Shown: positions 12,745 through 24,580, numbered from the stretch's first letter. The stretch is 64,000 bases of DNA from Glossina fuscipes (GCF_014805625.2 NW_023998414.1:5752471-5816470), one strand, 5' to 3'. A program made the numbers and translations. Notes: a model not told the origin generated them from the sequence alone.

Positions 12745-13005
12745 CCTATGGTCTGCTCCGGTCCATGAGAAGTGGTCGGAAAAGCGATCTGCTCCGAACC
12801 ATTGTCAATAGTATTGGTCCTTAGGTCAAAACAAATTAGTTTACCCAAGTTCAACGCATGCAGATAGATAAGCTTAGATTGTTTCAAAAAGTGAACCTAA
12901 AGCGATCGGTATAGTTAAAGTTTGGATTATCTCAAGTGCTTTCCGCACGAGCTTAACATACGCTTATACCACACGTGATGTTGGGTATGATGAGCTTTAT
13001 GACCT
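12745..13005 (+). repeat. GTCY-family copy, first half of a composite unit
   Basis: Carries GAAGTGGTCGGAAAAGCGAT, ACCATTGTCAATAGTATTGG, a degraded GACR tract (CAGATAGATAAGCTTAGAT), AAAGCGATCGGTATAG and the tail ACCACACGTGATGTTGGGTAT. Together with the next entry it repeats the layout of 23.57-24.2 kb. Confidence 0.65.
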
Positions 13006-13109
13006 TATATTATTTAAAAAGACTTTGGCGAACTGAAGTAATGCATAGTATTAGATTAATTATTATGTTCATATCTATGGTTAAGAGATCAATTGCTATA
13101 TACAAAGTT

Positions 13110-13375
13110 ATGATTAAGAAAATGTTATCCGATTTGAAACCGTTTTAATTGCTTTCGTTATTGGGCCAAATCGGATTAGTGTACCAAATTTCATCAAAAT
13201 GTTTCAAATTGCAAACAAGACGGACAGACAGACAGGCAGATAGGCAGACAGACAAAAATCACTTTGAAAATCCATTTGTATAATAAAAAAGAGTTGGGTT
13301 CAACTCAAGTTTTCCTAGGTATTGCATACATCCACTTAATATACATTTGACCTGCAAGTGGTGGTGTAGCGTTGA
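13110..13375 (+). repeat. GTCY-family copy with long GACR tract
   Basis: GAAACCGTTTTAATTGC, TTGGGCCAAATCGG, GTACCAAATTTCATC, then the GACR tract 13,219-13,255 (GACGGACAGACAGACAGGCA and on), then the tail TGCAAGTGGTGGTGTAG. The central ATTCAGAAAGTGATTCTGAAT hairpin is largely missing. Confidence 0.7.
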
Positions 13376-13651
13376 GTATCGTGATATCATTTTCTTAAAT
13401 TTTTTTATTAAACTTGTTAATGTGCATACATATAGTTTAAGCTTAAAGAGCTTATAGACATAATGTCTAAATTTGAATTTCATAACTGTAAATTTTAAAT
13501 AAAAAACTAAACAATTAAAGAAAGTTTCAAGTTTTCTCTCGGTATGGTAATCAGAACTTGGAAAATAGAAACATTTAGCTAATCATTCATTAATATGGGT
13601 GAGGTGTGCCTTTTGTATAGAATACATATATATATATATATGTATATATGG

Positions 13652-13686
<35 letters not shown>

Positions 13687-14879
13687 ATATGTATATATGG
13701 TTTGTGTTGCTTAATTGTTTAACTGTTTCAGTCAGACATAAAAGTTGGCAAAGAAGAACACTCTTTTCTTTGTTTTTCTCTTCTTCTTCTTCTTCTTTTT
13801 TTTTTTTTATTTCATTCTTTCTTTTTCTTTTATTTCATTCTTTAAATAAACGTGAGTTTCATAAAAAGCTATTGTAGTGGTTTTTTCTCTTTTCCTTTTT
13901 TTTTTTTTTTTTCTTTTTTTTAAATTTTACATTCATTGAAATTTGTTTTTATGCTATTATTAATGAATATCTTGTCAGAATATTTTTAATTGATGACACA
14001 TAACGTCTTCGTTTTAAAAATTATATTTTATTTAAATTTATGCCTCCTTTACGGGCTTAGTATGACTTTAGAATAGAATGACAACTACAACTGCAAATGT
14101 ATGTACAAAAAAAAAAAAAAAAAAAAATTTAAAATTTTATTTCAATTTACCCATCACATGAGAAACTATGTCATTTCATTTGTAAATGGCAGTGTAAAGT
14201 GTCGGAAACCCTACAAAATGTAAAGACTTTTCAATAAAATACTCATCTCTTATTGAACCATTTCTAATAATTCGCTGCTTATGTCTCGTTGACTGTACGA
14301 TGTTAGTGCGTCGTCTGATTGACATCGTAGCAGTGGCAGCGATCACAAATCGCCTTAATCATCCACAAAGCAATGCCGGTGTTTGACCCGAACTGTTGCC
14401 GCACGTCTGGAATCATTCACCAAAACAAAAAAAAAAAAAAAAAAACACGAAAAAAATACCTGATATGCCATGACATCACCGACATAGATCTGTCCATCAC
14501 AAATGACATCGCTGTAGTTGTAATAGCCTTTAACCCTAAGCTTTAAGCTTTATTGCTCCGGCAGTTTTGCTTACTCCCATCGTTATTGGTTTGAAAGCAA
14601 TTTTGCGATGAGAAATTGTCAACCAATCACGATAACGTTTAAAAATTTGCATATAGTGTTCGAACAATACTGTAAGATCGACTATGTGAGCTTAATTTTT
14701 TTTGTAGGAACATTTTGACAACTTGAATAAGTGAAAAGATATCAAGCCATTTACGCATGTATTCGGACAAGATCGGCCAATAAATAATCTATACCTGTTC
14801 AAGTATTATAAAATCGAATCGAATCGATTTTAAGAAAAAAAAAAAAAATTCCAAATTTTACTTTTACAAAAATGGTATT
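13376..14879. other. Gene-free stretch
   Basis: A (TA)n tract, pyrimidine runs at 13,775-13,840 and 13,888-13,921, and poly(A) at 14,107-14,127 and 14,427-14,444. Nothing else named. Confidence 0.5.
13624..13700. repeat. (TA)n/(GTATATAT)n tract
   Basis: TA repeats that grade into repeated ATGTATAT octamers. Confidence 0.88.
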
Positions 14880-15190
14880 TCGAAAAAAATCTTATATAGA
14901 AGAGGGTCCGAAAAATTGATCAATATAATGGAAATATACCTTGCCTTACCGATCCCTAATCTGCAGCACTTTATAAAAATTACAATTTACTGCTATATGA
15001 AGATTCACATGGATAAGAATGCTTATATCGGAGAAGGCCTAGAAAAGGCTTTCATTCCCCATTAAAATTTTTCCACTTTTATTTAGGGGATTAACATATT
15101 TTTTTTATTTTTTTTGTTGGACCGACTTTTATCGAGAAATACCCGAAAACCCCTTCTTTTTTCATATCTATATATGGGGAAGGGCGTGAA
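14880..15190 (+). repeat. Second locus of the ~130-bp tandem repeat
   Basis: Similar segments recur at 14,891 (CTTATATAGAAGAGGGTCC), 15,022 (GCTTATATCGGAGAAGGCC) and about 15,162 (CATATCTATATATGGGGAAG), spaced about 131-140 bp. The motif and period match the tract at 8.87-9.27 kb. Confidence 0.42.
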
Positions 15191-15499
15191 GAGAGAGTGT
15201 ACAGGAAAGACATTCACCATATGTATAGATTTGGGACTCTAGTCCGTGCCAAACCAAATAAATGTCGACACAATTTTCTAATTTGGCCGTACTAGAGGCT
15301 CATTTTCTCATAACTGATTTATGCTCATATGCTAAATTTCAGAAATAATTTCGACGAGAAGAATTTGATTTTGATTTTAGTTTATTTCAAAGGTATTTTC
15401 ATATAGATTCATGAGGTGTCCACTTATGAGCAGTGGATTACTTACGGAAAGCTCAACTCTTTGATCGACTTGACATAGAAGAGAGTGTAGATTGTTCAT

Positions 15500-15835
15500 T
15501 TGTTGTTTCAAAACTTTATATTTTGTATATATTTACAACTAAACAAATTATAGTGGATCACGGTCAACCATAACGACTTTTTAAGATAAGGCCTTAGACC
15601 CGGTCGAGTCCGAATCATTTTAAAGAGCGTTCGTCGATGTATCAAAGTTCATTAAAATATCTTCAAAAAATATCTGCGGCCTGTAGGTTCGGCTTAGGAC
15701 AAGAAGACAGACAGCTGCACAGATTAAATTAGATTCGGAAAGTGATTCTGAATCGATCGATATAATAAAAGATGAGTCTGTTTCAAGTCGTTCTGAATGT
15801 TGTATACATCTCCATCACAAATCTTGTAGAGAACA
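15500..15835 (+). repeat. GTCY-family copy, well preserved
   Basis: Contains most landmarks: GGATCACGGTCAACCATAAC, CGACTTTTTAAGA, AGAGCGTTCGTCGATGTATC, GCGGCCTGTAGGTTCGG, AAGAAGACAGACAGCTG, the hairpin at 15,732-15,754 (GATTCGGAA/AGTGA/TTCTGAATC), ATCGATATAATAAAAG and the start of the tail. Confidence 0.72.
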
Positions 15836-16649
15836 AAAAAAGTTAAAAAAAAAATTATAATCGCTATAGTTCCACGGTTGTGTTCCTCTTATTCTACTTC
15901 TTCTTTAAGTATTCACCTTGTCTTTTTCTAATAAATGATCTAAGATCAATTAGACGCATTCAACGTGAAGGCTTCAAATCTTCAAATGTTTTCAAATCTT
16001 CTGCTTGATTATATTGGCGAGTTTTACAGATATTCTTTTCTGAAATGTTCTTGCGGATGGATCACACTTACGTTTTTCACTCGGAAATTTTATACGATCT
16101 TGATCACAACATTCACTGATGAATTAAGGTTATGGACGACTTGTGCTTATTGTCTTATGGTAATGAGTAAATTACGCCCCGTTTTGATTATTCAGAATTT
16201 TGAACTTGTTATCTGAAATTAGCGAAACGTTCCGAGCGTTCTGTCAAGAACCAAATAGGGAACGAAACAATACGCACGGGCGAATGGATTTTGTGTAATC
16301 CGCTTCGAATCTTACGAATCTTAAACACCTTTAGTTCGTATATTTTTCAATGCCTACTTAAGGTTGCTAAATATGGTTCTTAAAATGTAGTGCATTTTTA
16401 ATCACCAGTGATCGGTTTGACATAATTTTACAAACTTGTGAAATATATTTTATTAAATTACAAATTTGCATTACACATTTCTCTTAAAAAAGTGAAAACT
16501 TTATTTAACCGACCTGCTAGATTTGTTTCCTCGCGGAAACTTACATTAAGGCTTACATTATTTTTGATTTATATATCAATTTATTGTAACCTCTTTGCAA
16601 ATGGATCTGAAATTATGTCACTTCCATCAATTATGTTTTCCATACAAGT

Positions 16650-16712
16650 TAATATATATATGTACACGCACACATATAGATATATATATATATGTATATA
16701 TATTTACACATA
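16650..16712. repeat. Interrupted (TA)n/(CA)n tract
   Basis: TA runs interrupted by a short CACACAC block and GT steps; a 141-codon frame crosses it only by composition. Confidence 0.8.
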
Positions 16713-16978
16713 TATTGCTTGTAAATGTAGCAGATGTAAATTTATTTCTTACTCACCTTATTTTACATGCTATTGTATGTCATATAATTTTTCACTTTCA
16801 CCCAGTTTACTCGCGCGTGGTGCGCTTTCACTGAATTCATTCACTTTATGTCAAAGAGAATAATTATCGCTGGCATGGAGGTTAATGGGGTTCTAATTCA
16901 ATAGAAAATTTTTTTTTTCACTTCAATGCTCTTTATGCATTTATTTTTTCATTTACGTATATGTTTAAAAAAAAAAAT

Positions 16979-17003
16979 AAATATATATATATATATATAT
17001 ATA
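16979..17003. repeat. (TA)n microsatellite
   Basis: About 12 TA units next to a poly(A) run. Confidence 0.88.
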
Positions 17004-18199
17004 AGTATATGTTTCTTTTAAGTCAACTTTAGCTTCCTAACCTCAATTCCATTGTTTGATAAAATGCGGTTTATTTAGTTTTTCCTTTAGAAAAAAAAAT
17101 AAAAAGAAAAACTTATACGATTTCCTGTCATTATGATTGAATTTTGCTCACGCGCTTATATCAATTAAATAAAAAAAAAAAAAAATTTCAAAGGAAAACC
17201 TCAGGCAAGCAATACTTAATTATGATAATAGAGATGTTAACAAAAACAACAAAGCCAGCAATATCTATTCAAGTCGCACTTTAGATATCCATCCTTCCTC
17301 CTTAAGGTGAAAAAGAAAGAAAGAAAGAAGTAGAAGAAGAAGAAGTAGAAAACACAATTTCTCAATATCTCGTTAATTGCAAGAAGTATCATTAAGTACG
17401 ATCTTCTATTATGAACATAGTGCGTATAGTACATGATTTCGATAAAACAAACAAATAAATAGTGAAAATTAAAGTTTGCTTACAATCGCAAGCAATGTAC
17501 GATCGATCTTCTTACTGTTCACATAACCTTTCGAGAATAGCAGAGGCAAGCGAGCAAAAGTTTTTCTTCTATACAAAATGCATAGTACATACAAGGTTAT
17601 GGATCTGTTCCTTATTGCTGTTGCAAACGAAATGCCAGCATTAATATACTTGCACTCTGCAAAGGCGAATGTGAAAATGAAAGTGAAAATTGTAATATTG
17701 AATGAAAAATATATTGTTTAAATATTTAAATAATTAACTTGTGGTTCTTCGCATAAAATATTAATGAATTTATTTATTAATAATTTATTGACCTCAAGCT
17801 CACGACTTTTTCATAATAATGTAGCTGCACGTAGAGAGTCTGGATGCTACGGTGAGAAATATTATTGGGCTTTAAAGAATTTATGCGATTTTTTTGGATT
17901 AATTAATAACTTTATGTGTTTTTTTTTTTTTTATTAGCTTTAGCTGACCTTCCAGACCGTATTGCAAAGGTTGTAGTTTTGTCACTGTCCATTCTGTCCA
18001 CTCATCTTTAGTTTCGCGAAAAAACTATATAGTATACATACAGCAATGCCTAAAAATATGCTAAATAAAATCATCTAATTGAGCTTTAAAGCTAATACAG
18101 AGCGGAATACAAGAAGTGATCCACGAATAAACTAAAATTATTCATAAAACATTTCAATTTCGTTGATGTACGTCAGGCAATAAACTCTCTTTATATTAT

Positions 18200-18390
18200 T
18201 ACATCTTACACCACATGTGGTAAGGGGTATATTAAGTTTGTGCCGATGTGTGAAACACTCAGAATAGCCTATGCTAGACGCAACTTTTATTGAGCATGTC
18301 TGTCCGTATAACCATATATTGTTGCGTTTTGCCTAAAGATCGAAATTTTTGATATATTTTGGCGTTTCTTAGTTCAAAGGCGAAAGCTCT
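18200..18390 (-). repeat. GTCY-family copy
   Basis: Read on the plus strand: the reversed tail (ACACCACATGTGGTAAGGGG, TATATTAAGTTTGTG), the centre and a short GTCTGTCCGT tract. Confidence 0.5.
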
Positions 18391-18599
18391 TGAAAAAGTT
18401 TTTTTTTTTTTTAATTTTTAGTAAAAAATGAAATCGCAAAAATTATCAACATGCATTTTTTTTTTTTTTTTGATTTTAGGTAATGGTTTATTTCATTTTT
18501 ATTTAAAAATGATTTTATGTGAATGATTCACAAATGATTTCCACATAAGTGTGTTCTTGTTTCATTAATAACAGTAATAATTTTAGGGTATAAAGTCAA

Positions 18600-19035
18600 T
18601 GAGTGGTCATGATTATTAGAGTAAGACAATGCCTCAACATAACCCAAATCTGAAGTAAAAAGTCCGATAGTGTATCGTGCACCGCAGACTGCATGATCAT
18701 TATGACAAGCTCACGTAGGCATTTTTGAAGATTGAGAATTGATTTTCTTGCGAAATGGTAAGGCATTCGCCCAAGTCGCAATCGTGTATTTTTTCGTACA
18801 AAAAATCAGTTATCATGTATCTCAAGCATTTTCCATTGACGGTAACCACAATGCCATTTTCATGCTCAAAAATAACATGTTCAGTCCACAAACCGCATCC
18901 AAAAGTTATTTCTTTACATGTGAACGTCTTTTAGGAATATCGGCTGCATTTTCTTTACACCAAAGGCGCAATAGTTCTTATTGATGAAGTCATTTAACCA
19001 AATTTGAACCTCACCTTCCCACGACACGTAATCGT
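18600..19035 (-). pseudogene. Decayed Tc1/mariner-superfamily (DDE_3-type) transposase fragment
   Basis: Minus-strand frames give, in order, WLNDFINKNYCAFG (family WLNGYVNKQNCR.W), KEITFGCGLWTEHVIFEHENG (V.WCGLW...FFEN..G), TVNGKCLRYMITDFLYEKIHDCDL, then after a frameshift PYHFARKSI (family CHTAR) and DLGYVEALSY (family WGYVKS.VY). The WFQQD segment carrying the second catalytic Asp seems deleted between CDLG and PYHFAR. The order and motifs match the widespread insect transposases with NWPPRSCDLTPLDYFLWGYV, a different lineage from the mariner at 30.8-31.7 kb. Stops and frameshifts make it a fossil of the catalytic half only. Confidence 0.8.
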
Positions 19036-20224
19036 GGATTTATAATTTTGGTAATAAGTTTTAGCATATTCTGTACGCTGCACATATTGCGTTCCACAAA
19101 TAATGGCTAAAAGTCCAAACAATGTATTGCAAAGAAATTTGATCTAAATCTCAATCAAAATCGTGTTTTATTTACGTTTACTTTTCGGAACTACAACATG
19201 CATGCTGACCCTACACTCTTCAATTTTATATAATGTATTCGTTGATTTGATAAAAATATTATGGTAATCCTACGGTATACATAGGGAGTTGGTTTTCTAA
19301 AATCATATTTCTATCACTTCGAAGTAGCGATCATTTGATAATAATGAATATCCGTACAATAAAAACTTATGGTCAATGATGTTTATTTTTTTATAATTAT
19401 TTACTGAATAGTTGTCATCCGCATTGAGCCTAACTTTAAATTTCTTTTCTATAATTTTCTTTATCTCTATATAAGTATATTTTCTTTTTGTTTCATTAAT
19501 TCATTTACCCGACTTTCTGAATAAAGGCCTTATATCCACTTTTTTTAATTTTAATGTTAAATATTATATTTTATTCTCTGCAAGAAGAGGGCGCTCTGTT
19601 GGGTTGTGTTTTAGCAGAATTAAAATTCTTTGAAATATATGTTGTGCCTACAAACAGGCAATGATTTTTTTCTTTATAATAATTTGTCTACTTGTCTGGC
19701 GTGGCAGTTTTATCGTTCGCAATTTATGTGTTTAGCTATAATCAGAAAAACTGTTATTGGTGTGAGGAATTATGGCAAAAAATAGTTGATTGGTATTGCG
19801 GTTTAGAATAACAGTGAATATAACAGTTGCGGTTATGGTACAATCAGTATGTATGTATTCACTGCTCTTACTCGCTTCACAATAATAACTTATTGCATAC
19901 TTTTAGGATAGAGTTGTAAAGAGTACGGAGAATATAGCAGAGATTTATGAATTTGTGTTCATGTATTCGAATTTGCACATATCTCTCTTCTTGATTTTTG
20001 ACTGAAGTACACTGAAATACATAACGCAATAAGTGCTTGCAAAAATTGTTATTACATGATATATTTAAAAAAGTGGAAAAATTGTAAATAAGAGGTTTTT
20101 TCTCAACCTTTGTGTTAACAATTGTAAAAACACATCTATGTCCCTGTACAAAAGTTGGATGGGTGTATATTCATTTTGCCAAACTGTTTACATCACTCCA
20201 CAAAGATTTAATAAAGTACATATA
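19036..20224. other. Gene-free stretch
   Basis: No repeat, RNA or coding signal recognised. It may hold the N-terminal half of the adjacent transposase fossil, decayed beyond recognition. Confidence 0.4.
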
Positions 20225-20480
20225 TCCTTGATCAACATCAAATTCTAAAACGATTTAAGCATGTCCGTCTGTCTGGTCGTCTGCCTGTGAAACGTCTATA
20301 GTGAACACTCTATTGGTGCTAAAACTGCAGCTGTCGAGTTTAAATTTAGCAAAAACATTGAAAGGGTTTGGACACCGGTTGGACATGGACATGCTTAAAG
20401 GCATTCCGAATTTGAAACTGGTCAAGCATTTATATACATTACGCGGTTCTTGAAGCTTACTTCTGTGCGTGATAAAGGTA
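20225..20480 (-). repeat. GTCY-family copy
   Basis: Reversed landmarks: TTCTAAAACGATTTAAGC, GTCCGTCTGTCTGGTCGTCT, then the reversed 5' part. Confidence 0.45.
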
Positions 20481-20664
20481 ATAAGAAACAATGAAAAATT
20501 GGGTAGGCTTGGTCAAGCTTTCCGATTCTGGTACAAGTACTACACCATCGCTCATAGAACATAAGTTTTAATTGTTGTAGATTTGTCTGTTGTCGTTTAT
20601 GCGTAATGAGTAAAAAACCAACTTTTTAGTACTTTTGAAAAGCGGATTTATTTTCGTTTCGTTC

Positions 20665-20799
20665 TTTTACGTGCTACTCGAGCCGCGTCCTTCGACCGAT
20701 TTGGCCCGTTTTCAATCCAAGTCTGCATGCAAGATCATCCACTGTTTCTATCCAATTTGGAAACGATCGGTTGATTTTGACGGCCAGGTGAATGTTTAC

Positions 20800-20830
<31 letters not shown>

Positions 20831-20945
20831 TGACATGCTCAAATCGATTGAGGATTTAATGCTGCGATCGGCTGTTGCAAACGTTTTCACAAAATGAATA
20901 TACCACTCATCCTTCGGTGATGGGTTTACGATGATGAGTGATAAG
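20665..20945 (+). repeat. Second GACR-bearing repeat family (family B) copy
   Basis: CTTCGACCGATTTGGCCC, TTTTCAATCCAAGTCTGCAT, CAAGATCATCCACTG, GGTTGATTTTGACGGCCAGG, the (ACAG)n tract at 20,800-20,829, GACATGCTCAAATCGATTGA, and an end with CTCATCCTTCGGTGATGGG. The same order occurs at 55.59-55.94 kb, so this is a distinct family sharing the GACR motif. Confidence 0.6.
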
Positions 20946-21444
20946 TAAGAACACAACAGAACCTAAGTAATAATAAAAATACTATAATAATAACAACAAA
21001 CCAAACATTACCTTTAAATAGTATTTATTAGTAGCGTAAGTAGTAGCCAAGATCTTCCAATGTTGGAATAACTAGTACAACGTCCAAGAAAAAAAAAAAA
21101 AATGCATATCAACGCTGGAAAAGCTATACACATCCCAATTCTCTTCAGCCATGTTTCCCTGGCTATCTATCTGTCTGCCCTCACCTTGCCCTTGCTTGTG
21201 GAAGGCTTCTTCAAAAGCTAAACAACAAGCCGGAACTTAGCGTATACTACACAGATCTTAGCTGACGCATAGTTCAGAAACCCTTCCACAAATAGAATAA
21301 AATAACTAGTAAGCGGAGATTAATAGATATTAGTTTAAAATCTTCTACAATTGCATATATACCAGAGCCATCCATTCCGCGTAGACACGCCCGCAATAGT
21401 CCACACTTTGTAAATTCGCAACGTCTAAAAAGTATTGTTCTACT

Positions 21445-21530
21445 GTTCGGCTTCCGCATAGCCCAGTAGATAAGAATCAAGACTATTAAGGTGGTGTTCA
21501 CGGGTTCAAATTTCAATGCAATGTGACTAG
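21445..21530 (+). mobile_element. tRNA-like fragment, possible SINE head
   Basis: CATAGCCCAGTAGATAAG resembles an A box and ACGGGTTCAAATTTC a B box, about 50 bases apart. The following sequence differs from the SINE body at 28.6 and 59.9 kb, so this may be another tRNA-derived family or a tRNA pseudogene. Confidence 0.4.
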
Positions 21531-22276
21531 GTTGTAACTCGAGCGGGTAGCTCAACATGTAAGCTTCATCAGAAGTGATTTGAGAAAATTATGCGAAAAA
21601 ATATGGTACCGATTGGGTTTGGGGTGGGGGGAATAGCTTAACTTCGGTTATTGTCTATCATTTTACAAAGTGTTCAGTAACCATATTTAGTTAATTCGCG
21701 TTTAAGATTCGTTCTGTACAGTGATTTATTTTGCCTTCAAAGTATTCAAGAACACATATTGTATAGGATATGCGAGGAAAAGAGAAACAAAATATTGTGA
21801 ACTCAGACAATAGAAGTTTTAATGGAATGGAATTCATCGTCATTCTCATATCTTAATATAAATCATTGTTGCATTATTGCTGTCAATTAATAGACAACGA
21901 CGCACATTTTCGCCGCCCAAAGAATTCTTATCCCCTTTGTAGAAATTTTTAGTTAGATATCGCGAGAAAGCAGATCAATAGATGCATATAGAGAATAAAA
22001 GACAGAAAATAGACAAAGAATTTTTTCCTCTTCATTTCATTTATTTGTTTTTTTTCCTATTCGCATTTTATTTATTTACATTCATTCTATAGATTTATTT
22101 TAGTCATATAAATAAAGTAAATAGAAAAATTGCATTTTGCACACTCACACTCACACTCGCACTCATGCTAAATAGTTGTGAAAAATGACTAGGTAAGAAA
22201 TATATATCCGCCTTAAGTTGAACCCTAAGCATCTACGATAAGCGATAATGCGGAATACGCTGAGAGAGAGAGAGAC

Positions 22277-22317
<41 letters not shown>

Positions 22318-23569
22318 CGTGCTCGTAACTAATCGCGCAATTTTGACTTACGTTCGTCATACCGAATATTAAGATGGGCGTTAAGATGGTTTCTTATATC
22401 TATTTAGGAACTTTGTATGTCCTGCGGCTTAGACCATTCGCAAATCTAATGTTTATTCGATTTCAAGTTCTCTTCAGAGAGGCAGGCAGACCGCGTTAAG
22501 GGTTGGTTAACAAACTTGTTGAAATAGACTTTAAACCATTTCATGCATACGCATACATACAGAAATGTTGACTGGCCTAACCATGCATTAAGAATTGCAT
22601 AGATTGCATAGATTGGAGGAAGTTACGAATGCTTTAATGAAATTAATATACCCATATCTGGTATATTAGCTTCATGGAAACTTACTTATTGGTAGAAAAC
22701 CCTCTTTAGAGTAATATACGCGTAACGTTAGTTGTTGCTGTTGTCTTTTTTTTTTTTTCTTTTTTACCTACAATGACACCGGAAACTCGTGACTAGCATT
22801 ACTGACCACCAAAACAAACGTAGTCGATACTCTGTTGTATTTTGTCTATCCGTAAGCATGAAATAGGTCTTATTTTTTATTTTAGTTTTTTTTTTTTTTT
22901 ATCTAAAATTCTTTTATAATTTTCTCTTACATTAAAATAGTTCTCGTGTTAGGCAGTCGAGTACCATATATTTTTTTTTTTTTAATTTGCAATATTTATT
23001 AGATGTATGAATAAGTGGAATATGTGTAATAATTTAAAAAGTGACCATTGGTTTTACTTTAATTATAAAAAATGTAATAATAAGGAAGAGTTTAGGTTTA
23101 GTGTTCAAGCTTGTTATGTTAAGAATTAAATGAAATTTGATTTCCTAATAAGATGACAAAGATTTATACAAATTTTAGCAAATAAAGCTCATGAATTTTG
23201 AAAGCACTTTTACAGATTGCTATTAAAGGCTTATAAGTAAGAAAAAATTTTCTTCTCTTTCTATCGCTTGCATTGTATTCAACTTAAACGTCAAAGTAAC
23301 CGTCAAGTAAGCCAGGTCAAGGTCTCTTCTCTGGCTACACTTTCGATTCAAATGCAAAATTTCTTGAAAGGTTTTTGAGTTCTTCAATTTTAACCTTCGA
23401 CATTCAATGTTGATAATAGAAATAGAAAATGAAGACTTTCGTGGGGTCGTTCTAGTACAATTTCTCCGGATGATTGATTCGATATCGGTTACTCGCCCAC
23501 ATTAATAAGTGAAGACACTACAGTGACCCATCGCCCTCTATTAAATACCCGACATCACCCTGCTGCTAC
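21531..23569. other. Gene-free stretch
   Basis: A (GA)n tract and T runs; otherwise nothing recognised. Confidence 0.5.
22262..22314. repeat. (GA)n microsatellite
   Basis: 53 bp of GA repeat with two GACA interruptions. Confidence 0.9.
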
Positions 23570-23885
23570 TCAAAAACATGCTACATGATAAGTGGTCGAA
23601 TAAATGGTCCTATCCGTATCATTGTCAACAGCGTTTGTCCATAGACTAAAACACGTTTATGAAACAATTTTCAACAAAATATCTCAAATATGACTGTCTG
23701 TAGGCTGGGCACAAGATTACAAGCTGCACAGACAGATGGATAGATAAGCTTAGATTGATTCAGAACGCGATTCTGAAGCGATCGGTATAATAAGCCTATC
23801 TCAAGTTTTCCTGAATGTTATATACGCCCGCACAAGCTTAATATACCCTTGTATCACCGATGGTGTAGAGTGTAACGAATTGTAT
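23570..23885 (+). repeat. GTCY-family copy 1 of a tandem trio
   Basis: GATAAGTGGTCGAATAAATG, CATTGTCAACAGCGTTTGTC, CTGTCTGTAGGCTGGGCACA, CACAGACAGATGGATAGATA, the hairpin at 23,757-23,779 (GATTCAGAA/CGCGA/TTCTGAAGC), CGATCGGTATAATAAG, and the tail CCTTGTATCACCGATGGTG. Confidence 0.7.
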
Positions 23886-23994
23886 TCGTTCAAAAACTCT
23901 TTACGAACTGAAGTGATGGCAGTAACTATTTTTATTGAGTTAGTTTCTTAAGGTTAATGTCTCTTGTTAAGTGGTTAACTAATGTGCACAAAAT

Positions 23995-24200
23995 CATGAG
24001 TGAGAGAGAAAATGCTCCGTTCTGAACCGTTTTCAATTAAGTTCATGCTTGGGCCAAAAGATATCGATGTAGCAAATTTTATCAGGTCGTCTACTTAGAT
24101 TGGATACAAGAAAACAAGGCAGACTGATGGTCAGACGGACAGACAAGCTTCAATAAAATCAGAAAGTGATTTCGAATCGATCTGATTTTACCATTCGTTG
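23995..24200 (+). repeat. GTCY-family copy 2 of the trio
   Basis: GAACCGTTTTCAATTAAG, GCTTGGGCCAAAAGATATCG, GTAGCAAATTTTATCA, GATGGTCAGACGGACAGACA, the hairpin region ATCAGAAAGTGATTTCGAAT. The tail is replaced directly by the 5' part of copy 3. Confidence 0.65.
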
Positions 24201-24204
24201 TTCC

Positions 24205-24580
24205 AAAATTTTGCATTTTGTATGTATTGAAAAGTAGAAAAACTACACCATAACGACTTTTTAAAACAAAGCGTTATATGGTAAGTGATCGAAAAAGTGG
24301 TTCGATCAGAACAATTATCAATAGCGTTTGTCGTTGGGCCAAAACCCATCGGGATAACAGATTTCATTGAAATGCGACAAAAATCGTCGCTTGTAGCTTG
24401 AACATAAGCAAGCAAGACGGACAAACGGACAGACGGACCAACAAGCTTAGACTCAGCAGCACTTTCTTAATCAATCGGTATAATAAACAGTGCGATCTAT
24501 CTCGAATTCTTCTGCCTGTTACATACATCCGGACATACTTAGTACAACCTTGTAACACCAGTGCTGCAGGGTATAAAAAC
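24205..24580 (+). repeat. GTCY-family copy 3 of the trio
   Basis: ACACCATAACGACTTTTTAA, GTGATCGAAAAAGTGGTTCG, AGCGTTTGTCGTTGGGCC, GACGGACAAACGGACAGACG, AATCAATCGGTATAATAAAC, and a complete tail ending ACACCAGTGCTGCAGGGTAT. It is nearly full length (about 370 bp). Confidence 0.72.

Larger units (their letters stand above)
15836..18199. other. Gene-free stretch
   Basis: Two TA-rich tracts and an A-rich area. Short frames at 15,965-16,216 and 17,462-17,644 lack family motifs and are not called genes. Confidence 0.45.

Noticed and set aside
16438..16863. 141-codon plus-strand frame, the longest outside the exon
   Set aside because: It crosses a TA/CA microsatellite giving Tyr/Ile runs; no family motif and no codon bias.
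18990..19015. Reverse-strand GAGGTTCAAATTT as a tRNA B box
   Set aside because: It falls in the transposase fossil and is explained by its coding remnant.
20735..20956. Frame with SVCLSVCLSVC repeats
   Set aside because: Translation of the (ACAG)n tract.
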